Below are positions 28,275-36,664 of a stretch of DNA of 64,000 bases, one piece after another. The stretch's first letter is position 1; each line of letters starts with the position of its first letter. The DNA comes from Bacteroides sp. GTDB lineage: Bacteria > Bacteroidota > Bacteroidia > Bacteroidales > Muribaculaceae. The translations under genes and the position numbers were made by a program. The notes beneath the pieces are model-generated. The model ran no database searches and was not told the origin of the DNA. It was given only the letters and a program-made list of their open reading frames with translations. The stretch is taken from contig JAAVDA010000018.1 of NCBI GenBank assembly GCA_014802045.1, forward strand, positions 27,467-91,466. The letters are read 5' to 3'.

Positions 28275-28320
28275 AACGGTCGGCCTCAAACAATAAGTGA
28301 TGGCCGACCGTTATTTTTTT
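28275..28320 (+). terminator. Strong intrinsic terminator
   Basis: AACGGTCGGCC (28275-28285) and GGCCGACCGTT (28302-28312) form a perfect 11-bp stem followed by a T-run. Ends the DUF5009 transcript. Confidence 0.9.
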
Positions 28321-28710
28321 TCATCAGGCAAGAAAGAGCCCTTTTGGGGGTAATGTAAAAAAGCGGTTGTTAAAAAGTGATTGTTGAGCTAATGAAAGCA
28401 ATGTGGCAGGCCGGGATGGCCCGATATCTTGTTTGCCTCGCACGTGTCGTGCGGGGTGGATAGTATCACATATCTCCCACGACCCCGGAGAGGGTCGGGC
28501 TAATTGTAAACCAATATGTTCATGAATGTTATGATAAGTCTGCGCGGTACGACCCGCTCCGGGGTCGGAATGTGATTGGGGCTGACTGTTCCCGGCACGG
28601 CACGTATCAGTTAACAAAATCATGGCCCTCCGGGCCTTTTTTATGATACCACCCACTTTGTAGGGGATGAGGTTTCGCCTACAAATTGTATGGAATTTTG
28701 TATGGGATAA
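28321..28710. repeat. Non-coding gap with REP-like palindromes
   Basis: No gene. CGACCCCGGAGAGGGTCG (28480-28497) and CGACCCGCTCCGGGGTCG (28550-28567) are inverted copies (17/18) about 52 bp apart, each also internally palindromic. The layout matches the pair at 46135-46205, suggesting a dispersed repeat family. A second GC hairpin with T-run, GGCCCTCCGGGCC at 28624-28636, could terminate rightward transcription. Confidence 0.55.
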
Positions 28711-28750
28711 AAAGTAAATCCGCCGTAACTTTTTTGAGTTACAGCGGATT
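28711..28750 (-). terminator. Terminator of tRNA-Ser
   Basis: Arms 28717-28730 and 28737-28750 (14 bp, one mismatch) with a T-rich stretch after them on the minus strand (TACTTTTT). Confidence 0.8.
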
Positions 28751-28760
28751 CGCTTTGATT

Positions 28761-28850
<90 letters not shown>

Positions 28851-28897
28851 TGAGCTATATTTTCGTGCTGTGGCTCGCTCTTGAGCCGTTTGCGATG

Positions 28898-28905
28898 CAA
28901 AGTTA
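28898..28905 (-). promoter_or_regulatory. -7 box for tRNA-Ser
   Basis: TAACTTTG on the minus strand. The 17 bases TTTGCGATGCAAAGTTA around it are identical to those at the tRNA-Lys promoter. Confidence 0.65.
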
Positions 28906-28934
28906 ATAATAATTTTTGAAATAATAAAATAGAA

Positions 28935-29276
28935 TCAATGAATTTCTTCCCATTCTGCGTCAATCACCTGTTCTTCTTTTATAGTAGAGGTGGTTTGACT
29001 ACCGTCGGTTTGTGTGTTGGTGGTGGTGACGGCCACATCTTCGTAGGCCACATATTCTCCCATTTCGCGGGTGATAACCTTGCGATGGCGGTGGGTGGGT
29101 TCTGACCAGCCTCCACGGCGGGTTGAGCGGGATGAGGCAGTGTTGTTGGCCGATGTGGCCTGGCGATAGGCCGACTGCATCTGGCGGCGAAACTTACGCA
29201 TGGCCAGATATCCCTTGATTATGGGCTGGAGAATGAATATTGCTAAAATTATGAGAAGAAGTCCGATAAATGACAT
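28935..29276 (-). CDS. DUF4834 family membrane protein
   Basis: 113 aa. One N-terminal membrane helix (SFIGLLLIILAIFILQPII), a basic linker (MRKFRRQM) and an acidic tail ending DAEWEEIH. This is the pattern of DUF4834, a small Bacteroidales family of unknown function usually found next to phosphatidylserine synthase, as here. Third gene of the psd-pssA operon. Confidence 0.78.
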   Translation of the reverse strand: MSFIGLLLIILAIFILQPIIKGYLAMRKFRRQMQSAYRQATSANNTASSRSTRRGGWSEPTHRHRKVITREMGEYVAYEDVAVTTTNTQTDGSQTTSTIKEEQVIDAEWEEIH

Positions 29277-29339
29277 AGTATGCTAAAAGATAAATGGGTG
29301 GGGAGATAGTAATGTTAATGCCCGGGAGGTTGGAAGTGT

Positions 29340-30047
29340 TCAGGCTTCCTTGCGCATTGTGGCCGATATGAGGATGTAGAGCAATATGGCCCATGCAAGT
29401 CCGGGGAGTCCTTCGGTGATGACGAAAATCGCGGCGGCGGCAAGCATTATGTAGCGTCGGAAATTATTGCGCCATCCGAAGTCGGAGAATTTGAGGGAAA
29501 ACATGGGCAGGCTGCTGACCATGAGCAGAGCCACGAGGAGCATGATTACAGCCACGATTGCATTCCCGGGATAGCCGTGGGCATGAATCCATGCTACCAT
29601 TCCGATCCAGAAGATTGCGTTGGCTGGGATTGGAAGGCCGATGAATGATGTGGTCTGACGGTCGTCTACATTGAATTTTGCGAGTCTTAAGCCGCCCATC
29701 ACTGCTATGATGAGTGCTGTATATGCCCACCATACGGGGGTGCCGTCGTTGGCGGCCACGATGGTGTTATACATCAGCATGGTTGGGGCGAGCCCGAAGC
29801 TGATAAGGTCGGAAAGGGAGTCGAGTTCTTTACCAATCAGGGAGTAGACGTGAAGCAGGCGGGCCATTGCGCCATCGCAGAAATCAAAGACTGCCGAGGC
29901 GGCTATGAAGAGAAACGCCCATTGATATCCGGCCATGGGACCGATTGTTTCGGAGTAGCGAAATGCAAATATGCAAGCGAGTGCTCCCGAAAGGAGGTTC
30001 ATGCAGGTTATTGCGTTGGGGATGTTGGCTCTCAGGCGGCTTAACAT
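29340..30047 (-). CDS. pssA: CDP-diacylglycerol-serine O-phosphatidyltransferase
   Basis: 235 aa inner-membrane protein with about 7 helices. It has the CDP-alcohol phosphotransferase motif DFCDGAMARLL...GKELDSLSD (D-x2-DG-x2-AR-x8-G-x3-D-x3-D). It makes phosphatidylserine from CDP-diacylglycerol and serine, which Psd then decarboxylates to phosphatidylethanolamine. 36 nt downstream of psd. Confidence 0.93.
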   Translation of the reverse strand: MLSRLRANIPNAITCMNLLSGALACIFAFRYSETIGPMAGYQWAFLFIAASAVFDFCDGAMARLLHVYSLIGKELDSLSDLISFGLAPTMLMYNTIVAANDGTPVWWAYTALIIAVMGGLRLAKFNVDDRQTTSFIGLPIPANAIFWIGMVAWIHAHGYPGNAIVAVIMLLVALLMVSSLPMFSLKFSDFGWRNNFRRYIMLAAAAIFVITEGLPGLAWAILLYILISATMRKEA

Positions 30048-30083
30048 TGTTTTCGAGTGGTTGGGTTGGCTGGAGATGGGTGG

Positions 30084-30764
30084 TTAGTGATTCTTGCGCC
30101 GAGGCAGTCGGGCTATCGGGGTGATTCCGCCGATGGTCTTGTCTTTGATGTCTACAAGTATCTCGGCATCGAGTGGCAGGAAGATGTCGACTCTTGATCC
30201 GAATTTTATGAAGCCGAGATGTTCGTCGACGGTTATGTGGTCGCCCGGTTCGGCATAAGTCACTATGCGGCGTGCCACGGCTCCCGCAATCTGGCGCACC
30301 ACGATTTCGTCGCCGTTGGTGGCTTTTATCAATATGGTGCTTCGTTCGTTTTCGGTGCTCGATTTGGGAAGATAGGCCGACATGAAGCGCCCGGGATGAT
30401 GGCGCACGAGAAGCACTTCTCCGTTGACAGGGCACCAGTTGGCATGCACATCGAATATGGTCATGAATACCGAGAGCTGAATCACCCGGCGGTGAAGACA
30501 CTCGCCTTCATACACCTCTTCGAGAGCTACCACTCGACCATCTACGGACGACACGATCACTCCGTCGGTAGAGCCTTTGAAATGGCGCTTGGGGGAGCGG
30601 AAGAAGTTGAGCACAAGCAGAAAGATCACCCCCGATACGGTGGAGAATATTGTCGGAATGACCGCAGGGCGGATAAACATCCATGCAGAGGCGTTGATTA
30701 CCCCCAGCATGAGCAGGAGGATAATCAGAATATTGGTGCCTTCGCTATGTATCTTTACTTTCAT
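30084..30764 (-). CDS. psd: Phosphatidylserine decarboxylase
   Basis: 226 aa from ATG 30764 (MKVKIHSEGT); the longer frame to 30839 is rejected because the -7 box at 30813 lies inside it. Two N-terminal membrane helices, then the decarboxylase domain with the self-cleavage site Gly-Ser in KFGSRVDIF, which makes the pyruvoyl cofactor. This is the short Psd form common in Bacteroidetes. First gene of psd-pssA-DUF4834. Confidence 0.92.
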   Translation of the reverse strand: MKVKIHSEGTNILIILLLMLGVINASAWMFIRPAVIPTIFSTVSGVIFLLVLNFFRSPKRHFKGSTDGVIVSSVDGRVVALEEVYEGECLHRRVIQLSVFMTIFDVHANWCPVNGEVLLVRHHPGRFMSAYLPKSSTENERSTILIKATNGDEIVVRQIAGAVARRIVTYAEPGDHITVDEHLGFIKFGSRVDIFLPLDAEILVDIKDKTIGGITPIARLPRRKNH

Positions 30765-30812
30765 TTGTCTCGAAAATGGCGGCGCGATGGTGTGGAGCGC
30801 TGATTTAACGGA

Positions 30813-30820
30813 CAAAGATA
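30813..30820 (-). promoter_or_regulatory. -7 box for psd operon
   Basis: TATCTTTG on the minus strand, 48 nt before ATG 30764. Fixes the psd start. Confidence 0.6.
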
Positions 30821-30925
30821 GCGCATTTTTTTGTAACATGCCTCCTCTTCGTCCTAAAAAACCAAAAACTCGGCGCTGCGACTGATTTTTGTCCCCCGTG
30901 AGAGGGGTTTTTCATGTAAAAAGCC

Positions 30926-30933
30926 TATCTTTG
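30926..30933 (+). promoter_or_regulatory. Possible -7 box for fucO with long leader
   Basis: TATCTTTG gives a predicted leader of about 230 nt. The leader has small hairpins (TATGGA/TCCATA near 31055-31070) and a 13-codon frame from 30987. No known riboswitch was recognised. Nothing else is seen in 30840-31169. Confidence 0.4.
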
Positions 30934-31169
30934 CCTGCTGACTGTGCGGTCTGCAGAAATCCTTATGAAATTCTAATAACATAAATATGTGTCCGAAATT
31001 ATTTAATGCGGTGTCTTATAAATTATGAGGCGGACTTTACGAATCCGGCTTCAGTTGCTATGGAACTCCATAACGCCATCAGCCCCGGATGCAAAATTTC
31101 ATCCTCATACTTTCATAATCCACTACAATAAATAATTTAGAACACATATATAGAAACTCGATAATATAT

Positions 31170-32324
31170 ATGGTACAAAGATTTATTCTCAACGAGGTGT
31201 CTTATTTCGGACCGGGTGCGCGCAAGGTGCTTCCGGAGGTAGTGGAGCGTCTGGGCAAAAAGAAAGCTCTGGTAGTGACAGATAAGGGACTGGTGAAATT
31301 CGGTGTGGCCGGAATGGTCACCGAAGTGCTCGACAAAGCAGGGATAGCCTACGAGGTGTTTAGCGATGTGAAGCCCAACCCTACCGTTACCAATGTGAAA
31401 GACGGCATCGAGGCATTCCGCAATGCCGGTGCAGATTTCATCATAGCCATCGGCGGGGGGTCATCGATGGACACCGCCAAAGGTATCGGTATCGTGATCA
31501 ACAATCCTGAGTTCTCCGACATCGTGTCGCTCGAAGGATGCGCTCCGACGAAAAATAAGAGTGTGCCTATCGTGGCTCTCCCCACCACTGCCGGCACAGC
31601 GGCTGAAACCACCATCAACTATGTGATTATCGACGAAGATAAAAAGAAGAAGATGGTATGCGTGGATCCCAACGATATTCCTGCTGTGGCCATCATTGAT
31701 GCCGAACTGATGTATTCACTCCCGAAGAGTCTCACGGCCGCCACAGGCATGGACGCTCTCACCCATGCTATAGAGGGCTATATCACCAAAGGGGCGTGGG
31801 ATATGAGCGACATGTTTGAGATTGAAGCAATCCGCATGATCCACCGCAATCTGCAGAAGGCGGTAGACGAGCCTTCCAATGCTGATGCACGCAATGGTAT
31901 GGCAGTGGCCCAATATATAGCAGGCATGGCATTCTCCAATGTGGGTCTCGGCCTCGTGCATGGCATGGCTCATCCTATGGGCTCGCTCTTCGATGTGCCC
32001 CACGGTGTGGCCAACGCCCTGCTTCTCCCCACCGTGATGGAGTTCAATATGCCTGCATGCATGGATAAGTATCCCCGCATAGCCGAGGCTATGGGTGTGG
32101 ATATTACCGGTATGACTCCCGAAGAAGCGTCGCAGGCAGCTGTTGAGGCAGTGCGTCAGCTTGCACTCAATGTCGGCATACCTCAGCATCTTTCAGAGCT
32201 CGGCATTACTGCGGCCGATATCCCCGCCCTTGCAGAGCAGGCCATCGCCGATGTCTGCACCCCCGGCAATCCACGCGAAGTGACTCTTGAAGACATCAAG
32301 GCACTCTACACAAAAGTGCTCTGA
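31170..32324 (+). CDS. fucO: Iron-containing alcohol dehydrogenase (lactaldehyde reductase type)
   Basis: 384 aa, full length for group III alcohol dehydrogenases. NAD-binding GGGSSMDTAKG and the iron-binding GLVHGMAHPMGS...VPHG are intact. FucO reduces L-lactaldehyde, from fucose or rhamnose breakdown, to 1,2-propanediol. No fucose or rhamnose genes are nearby, so it stands alone; another alcohol or aldehyde substrate is possible. Codon use is strongly biased, suggesting high expression. Confidence 0.85.
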   Translation: MVQRFILNEVSYFGPGARKVLPEVVERLGKKKALVVTDKGLVKFGVAGMVTEVLDKAGIAYEVFSDVKPNPTVTNVKDGIEAFRNAGADFIIAIGGGSSMDTAKGIGIVINNPEFSDIVSLEGCAPTKNKSVPIVALPTTAGTAAETTINYVIIDEDKKKKMVCVDPNDIPAVAIIDAELMYSLPKSLTAATGMDALTHAIEGYITKGAWDMSDMFEIEAIRMIHRNLQKAVDEPSNADARNGMAVAQYIAGMAFSNVGLGLVHGMAHPMGSLFDVPHGVANALLLPTVMEFNMPACMDKYPRIAEAMGVDITGMTPEEASQAAVEAVRQLALNVGIPQHLSELGITAADIPALAEQAIADVCTPGNPREVTLEDIKALYTKVL

Positions 32325-32342
32325 TTAGCCGGATAAAACAAT

Positions 32343-32388
32343 TACGGACACCTGCAGCCGCATTGGGCTCGGGTGTCCGTATTCTTTT
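32343..32388 (+). terminator. Terminator of fucO
   Basis: TACGGACACC (32343-32352) and GGTGTCCGTA (32372-32381) form a 10-bp stem followed by TTCTTTT. Confidence 0.85.
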
Positions 32389-32405
32389 GCCGTGGGATAA
32401 TAAGA

Positions 32406-33542
32406 TTATCTCAGACGGTATTCCACAACTACCGGGTTTGACTCAGGGGTAAGACCGCTGCTTTCAATTGCCGTGGCTATAAGACGGTCCATTTGGTCTT
32501 TATCGGTGCCGAATGCTTCGGCGTCTATCACGGCTATATACCCGTCGGAAGTCCCGTTTGCGAAAAGTATATCGGGAAGTTTTGAGTCGGTATTTCCAGT
32601 GACATCATCAGTAATATCAGCTATGGCAACAGTTTTGGTGTCAGAGGGAGTAGCGAGCCATAGCCTGAACGCGGAGAAATCAGGAGCAGAAGTAATCATC
32701 AGCTTAGAGACACCATCGGTGGAAATGCTGTTTATGAGTGTCCCCTCACGTTTGCCCTCCATTGTGCCGAATTCTGTCGGAGCTAAAGTTTGTTCGTATC
32801 TGGCAAGAGTCTGCACGTCGGGGATGTCTGCAATCATCGTGTCGCTGTAGCTATTGAGCGCAGGGTCATATACCCTTGCCTCATTGCACCATGTGGCCTC
32901 CATCACCTTTCCACCGTCAATTTCCACAAAACGGTTGGATGTGGCGATATCCGACAGCGCATTAGCCGGAGCCAAGGCCATGAGTTCATTGCCCGTAGGC
33001 GAATAGAGGTGCCAGTTCAGGGAGTCCGATTGTGAATAGGTGAGTAGTCGCTCAGGTAGAGCTATTATATTATCGGCTGGTGTCGATAGGGTGTATGCGC
33101 AGTTAAACTGACCTTCAGGACCGTAGCTCAGCATGCGGTTGCTTCCGTCTGTTACCAGGACCGAGGTGTCAGTCACGGCAAAATCAATCAGTGTGAACGG
33201 CGTGATCTCTCCCGGCCCTCCACCTCTCTGGCCTATAGTGTGAAGGAATCTGCCTGTATTGGCATCGAAAACAGATATGGTTCCCATTCCTGCCGTGCGG
33301 CCTTTCTCCGCGTAGACATAGTAACGCCCATCATGTTTTATTGTTTTCCTGACCGTGCCGATCACTACTGAATCACTGTTTTCGAGTGGAACGACTCTTA
33401 CCACCTCTATGAAATCTGAGAGATTGGCTGAGGAGAGTTCATCGGCATTGCTCACATCAAAGAAGTGAGACGACCGGGGAGTGTCTGCCACACACCCGCT
33501 CATTATTGCGGCAATAGCAAGAACCGAGAAGTAATGTTTCAT
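32406..33542 (-). CDS. 6-bladed beta-propeller lipoprotein
   Basis: 378 aa from ATG 33542; the frame's earlier TTG at 33572 is less likely. Lipoprotein signal (IAAIMSGC). The body looks like the 6-bladed beta-propeller (DUF4934-like) family of Bacteroides: VVPLENSDS, FDANTGRFLHTIGQRGGGPGE and following blades. Function of the family is unknown; such proteins are probably surface or periplasmic binding proteins. Last gene of a three-gene operon from 35175. Confidence 0.72.
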   Translation of the reverse strand: MKHYFSVLAIAAIMSGCVADTPRSSHFFDVSNADELSSANLSDFIEVVRVVPLENSDSVVIGTVRKTIKHDGRYYVYAEKGRTAGMGTISVFDANTGRFLHTIGQRGGGPGEITPFTLIDFAVTDTSVLVTDGSNRMLSYGPEGQFNCAYTLSTPADNIIALPERLLTYSQSDSLNWHLYSPTGNELMALAPANALSDIATSNRFVEIDGGKVMEATWCNEARVYDPALNSYSDTMIADIPDVQTLARYEQTLAPTEFGTMEGKREGTLINSISTDGVSKLMITSAPDFSAFRLWLATPSDTKTVAIADITDDVTGNTDSKLPDILFANGTSDGYIAVIDAEAFGTDKDQMDRLIATAIESSGLTPESNPVVVEYRLR

Positions 33543-33583
33543 ATATAAAGGGAGGGGGTGATATTTTGTCAAGCTAAGTAAAA

Positions 33584-34108
33584 TCAGTCAGAGATCACTC
33601 CGGTAACCACACAAGGTGATCCCCCACGCCATGGAAGCATACCGTAATAGCGTTCGTAGACTACGGTGACTTTACGCCCGGTGCCTTGCAGTGGCTGAAG
33701 AATTCTGGCAAGAGAGTCGGAGCGGACGGAGAATGTGAAGTCGCGGGTGTAGACGCGGGTGGTATCGGCAAGCGCCCTTTCGCTTATCATCTCAGCTTCG
33801 AAAGTCTTGAATATGATACCGCGTTTTTCTACATTGGTTATGTAGCCCGACGCGTGAGCCTCAGTGACATATGGGTTGAAATACCGGATATAGAACCATG
33901 CTCCAAGCACTATGAGACAGATAAACACTATCCAAGCAAGCACTTTGCGCCCGCGATGGCGGCGTTTTGGCGCAGATGGAGCCGGAGTGTCGAAGTCAAT
34001 CACTCTGTTATCTCCGCTTCTGTCCGGACCCTGGTTTGGAGTGGGAACTGTGGCGGGAGATTCGTCGGGCTCTCCGTCGAGGAAATAGTCTTCGTGGTCG
34101 TCTCTCAT
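33584..34108 (-). CDS. Membrane-anchored hypothetical protein
   Basis: 174 aa. A disordered acidic N-terminus, a basic stretch (KRRHRGRK), one membrane helix (about residues 55-75) and an extracytoplasmic beta-rich domain ending MLPWRGGSPCVVTGVISD. I do not recognise a family. ATGA overlap with the flippase-like gene suggests coupled translation and a related envelope job. Confidence 0.65.
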   Translation of the reverse strand: MRDDHEDYFLDGEPDESPATVPTPNQGPDRSGDNRVIDFDTPAPSAPKRRHRGRKVLAWIVFICLIVLGAWFYIRYFNPYVTEAHASGYITNVEKRGIIFKTFEAEMISERALADTTRVYTRDFTFSVRSDSLARILQPLQGTGRKVTVVYERYYGMLPWRGGSPCVVTGVISD

Positions 34109-35175
34109 GAGTTCTGGGGTTTAACGGATGTGTGTCGCTTGTCAATCGCTATAGCGATAAATGTGAAGATACCGAGCAAAATGAGAAAAATAGTCTGACA
34201 CCCCATTACCGTGTTGGCAAATGTGGTGGCGTATTCTTTTGTGAGTCCTGTCACTCCGGAGGCATACATCGACAGGCCGAACATTATGGCCCATTGCCAG
34301 GGCCCTATTCCGCCGTTGGAAGGCACCGCCATCGACAGGCTCGAAAGGACGAAGCATACGAGCACTGCGGTCGGGCCATAGAGCATCGCCACCTCTGCCG
34401 TGACAGGAAAGGCGAAAAAGGCGAGATAGAGCTGAAGGAAATAACAACCCCAGATTAACAAGGTGTAGAGCAGCCACATACCTTTGCCCGGCATGGTGAT
34501 TACTACAGCAAAACCCTGCCAGATTCCTTTGAAAAGGCCGGTGACCAAAGCTACGGGGCGTGCCTGCGGATAGCGGCGCACTATAACCACAACCGCCACT
34601 GTCAAAGCGGCGAGGGAGATCCAGAGCCATGGAGAGCGCAGGATTGAAATGATGCCGCTGTAGGCCTCGGGGTTTTGCTGGAGATAGCTCATGAGCTGGG
34701 AGTTTGCCACCACGAATGTGAGCAGAGTGAGCAGCAGCACGGTGAGGGTGTCGCTGAGGCGGTCGCATATCATGGAGCCAAACACGGTGGAGAACGGAGC
34801 CTGCTGACGGGCTGAGATATATCCTGTGCGCCACAATTCGCCCAAACGTGGCAGCACGAGGTTGACGGCGTAGGTGCCGAAGATGGAAAGCACGAGTATG
34901 AATAGCGGCGGACGGACATGGAGCGCATTGAGCTGTATGCGCCAGCGCAGTGCTCTGAACACGTGGGAAAACACACTCACTACCAGGCCGGCAGCCAACC
35001 AACCGAAATGGCATTGGGTGCGGATGATATGGATCATCTCGCCGAAATCTATATCGGTGAAAAGCAGCCAGCAGAGTCCCACCGTGATGAGCGGGGGCAC
35101 TCCGTATTTAAGCGCAAGTCGCCACCAGGTGGTTGAGTTGCGCCTGACCGATTGTGAAGAACTGTCGGTAAGCAT
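34105..35175 (-). CDS. Flippase-like / LPG-synthase transmembrane domain protein
   Basis: 356 aa with about 8 membrane segments. It belongs to the UPF0104 / lysylphosphatidylglycerol-synthase TM (AglD-like) family: FRALRWRIQL, NLVLPRLGELWR, SLSMAVPSNGGIGPWQWA. It lacks the C-terminal transferase domain of MprF, so lipid or glycolipid flipping is the usual guess. A -7 box ends 4 nt before its ATG, predicting a leaderless mRNA. Divergent from rnz. Confidence 0.82.
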   Translation of the reverse strand: MLTDSSSQSVRRNSTTWWRLALKYGVPPLITVGLCWLLFTDIDFGEMIHIIRTQCHFGWLAAGLVVSVFSHVFRALRWRIQLNALHVRPPLFILVLSIFGTYAVNLVLPRLGELWRTGYISARQQAPFSTVFGSMICDRLSDTLTVLLLTLLTFVVANSQLMSYLQQNPEAYSGIISILRSPWLWISLAALTVAVVVIVRRYPQARPVALVTGLFKGIWQGFAVVITMPGKGMWLLYTLLIWGCYFLQLYLAFFAFPVTAEVAMLYGPTAVLVCFVLSSLSMAVPSNGGIGPWQWAIMFGLSMYASGVTGLTKEYATTFANTVMGCQTIFLILLGIFTFIAIAIDKRHTSVKPQNS

Positions 35176-35178
35176 GGC

Positions 35179-35218
35179 GCAAAGTTACATAAAAATCATG
35201 GTTTTTGCGTAACTTTGC
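35179..35218. promoter_or_regulatory. Divergent promoters with symmetrical -7 boxes
   Basis: GCAAAGTTAC (35179-35188) and GTAACTTTGC (35209-35218) are perfect inverted copies. They place TAACTTTG 4 nt before ATG 35175 (minus) and 7 nt before ATG 35225 (plus). The TSS should fall at or next to each ATG. Confidence 0.75.
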
Positions 35219-35224
35219 AGAGTT

Positions 35225-36142
35225 ATGGCGCAATTTGAGATAGACATACTCGGGTGTGGGTCTGCCACCCCGTCGGCGCGACACAATCCGTCGTGTCAGG
35301 TGATTAATTTCCGCGGAAGGCTCATGATGATTGACTGCGGAGAGGGCGCACAGGTGGAAATGCGCAAGATGAAACTGAGTTTTGCACGCCTCACTAATAT
35401 ATTTATCTCCCATATGCACGGCGACCATGTGTTTGGTCTCCCGGGACTCCTCTCCACTATGGCTCTTCACGACAAAGGGGGGAGTGTGGAGATCTGGCTT
35501 CCGGCCGACGGGGTAGAGGTGATGAAGAGCATCACCGACTATTTCTGCCGTGAGAGCACATTTGAGATCCGACTGCACGGAGTGGAGGGGAGTGGCGGTG
35601 AGATTTACCGTGACCATGCCTTGTCGGTAACTGCTTTCCCGCTCTACCACAGGGTGGCATGCTATGGGTATGTGTTTAGGGAGTTGCCCAAGCCCAGACA
35701 TATCAACGGAGAGATGGTGAAATTTTATAACGTGCCTGTGTCCAAAATGGCGTCTTTGAGAGATGGAGCTGATTTTGTCACACCTGACGGCACGGTTATA
35801 CCTAACAGCAGGCTAACTTCGCCCCCGGACCCGGCGGTAAGCTATGCTTATTGCTCTGATACAGTTTTTTCAGCAAAGGTGGCTGAGGCAGTCAAAGGGG
35901 TCGACCTGCTGTATCACGAGGCTACCTATGATGATGCTTTCGCGGCAAAGGCTCGGGAAAGGGGACACTCCACGGCCCGTGAGGCTGCTATTATAGCCCG
36001 AATGGCCGGAGTAAAGAAGCTTATGATCGGCCACTATTCAAAGCGCTATTCTGATGCTGACCTTCTCGTGAGTCAGGCGCGTGAAGAGTTTGATGCCGTA
36101 ATCCCTGCCGACGAAGGGCTTCGGGTGGAACTGCTTAAATAA
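35225..36142 (+). CDS. rnz: Ribonuclease Z
   Basis: 305 aa, full length. Metal-binding SHMHGDHVFG, plus GCGSATPS near the N-terminus, YCSDT and the C-terminal His in GHYSKRY. It removes the 3' trailer of tRNA precursors that lack an encoded CCA, such as the tRNA-Lys at 37911. Followed after 24 nt by tadA, another tRNA maturation enzyme. Confidence 0.93.
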   Translation: MAQFEIDILGCGSATPSARHNPSCQVINFRGRLMMIDCGEGAQVEMRKMKLSFARLTNIFISHMHGDHVFGLPGLLSTMALHDKGGSVEIWLPADGVEVMKSITDYFCRESTFEIRLHGVEGSGGEIYRDHALSVTAFPLYHRVACYGYVFRELPKPRHINGEMVKFYNVPVSKMASLRDGADFVTPDGTVIPNSRLTSPPDPAVSYAYCSDTVFSAKVAEAVKGVDLLYHEATYDDAFAAKARERGHSTAREAAIIARMAGVKKLMIGHYSKRYSDADLLVSQAREEFDAVIPADEGLRVELLK

Positions 36143-36166
36143 TCTTTAGAACGTATACTTGGTATA

Positions 36167-36601
36167 ATGACTGATGAGTATTATATGAATCTCGCTCTGG
36201 ATGAGGCCCGCAAGGCTGCTTTGGAGGGGGAGGTGCCGGTGGGTGCTGTGGTGGTTGTCAATGACCGCGTGATAGGGCGGGGTCACAACCTTACGGAGTG
36301 TTTGAATGATGTGACAGCACATGCTGAGATGCAGGCCATAACGGCTGCAGCCCAGACTCTGGGTGGGAAATATCTGAAGGGATGCACGCTTTATGTCACC
36401 GTAGAGCCGTGTCTCATGTGTGCAGGTGCCTTAGGTTGGAGTCAGATAGACAGGATTGTCTATGGTGCTTCCGACCCGAAGAGGGGGTATTCCACTTTTA
36501 CTCAGTCGCCATTTCATCCTAAGACCACTGTGGTGAGCGGGGTTATGGCCGAGGAATGCGGGGCTATGATGAAAGACTTCTTCTCGTGCCGACGCAAATG
36601 A
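36167..36601 (+). CDS. tadA: tRNA-specific adenosine deaminase
   Basis: 144 aa. Zinc and catalytic motifs HAEMQAI (His-Ala-Glu) and PCLMCAGAL (Pro-Cys-x2-Cys) are intact. It makes inosine at position 34 of tRNA-Arg(ACG). Cotranscribed with rnz. Other nucleoside deaminases share these motifs, but the length and the C-terminal FFSCRRK fit TadA. Confidence 0.88.
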   Translation: MTDEYYMNLALDEARKAALEGEVPVGAVVVVNDRVIGRGHNLTECLNDVTAHAEMQAITAAAQTLGGKYLKGCTLYVTVEPCLMCAGALGWSQIDRIVYGASDPKRGYSTFTQSPFHPKTTVVSGVMAEECGAMMKDFFSCRRK

Positions 36602-36664
36602 TAGACTCCCCGGAGTCAGGAAAAATCCGGAGGGGTATGAAGCATATGGGCAAGAACTTATTCG

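Noticed and set aside
29884-30501. 205-aa minus-strand frame overlapping pssA and psd
   Set aside because: Both overlapped genes are certain; the frame is a His/Arg-rich shadow.
34142-35014. 290-aa frame overlapping the flippase-like gene
   Set aside because: Same strand, other frame; Arg/His-rich shadow without family resemblance.
36602-36664. Terminator after tadA (GACTCC/GGAGTC)
   Set aside because: Six-bp stem with only two bases in the loop and no T-run.
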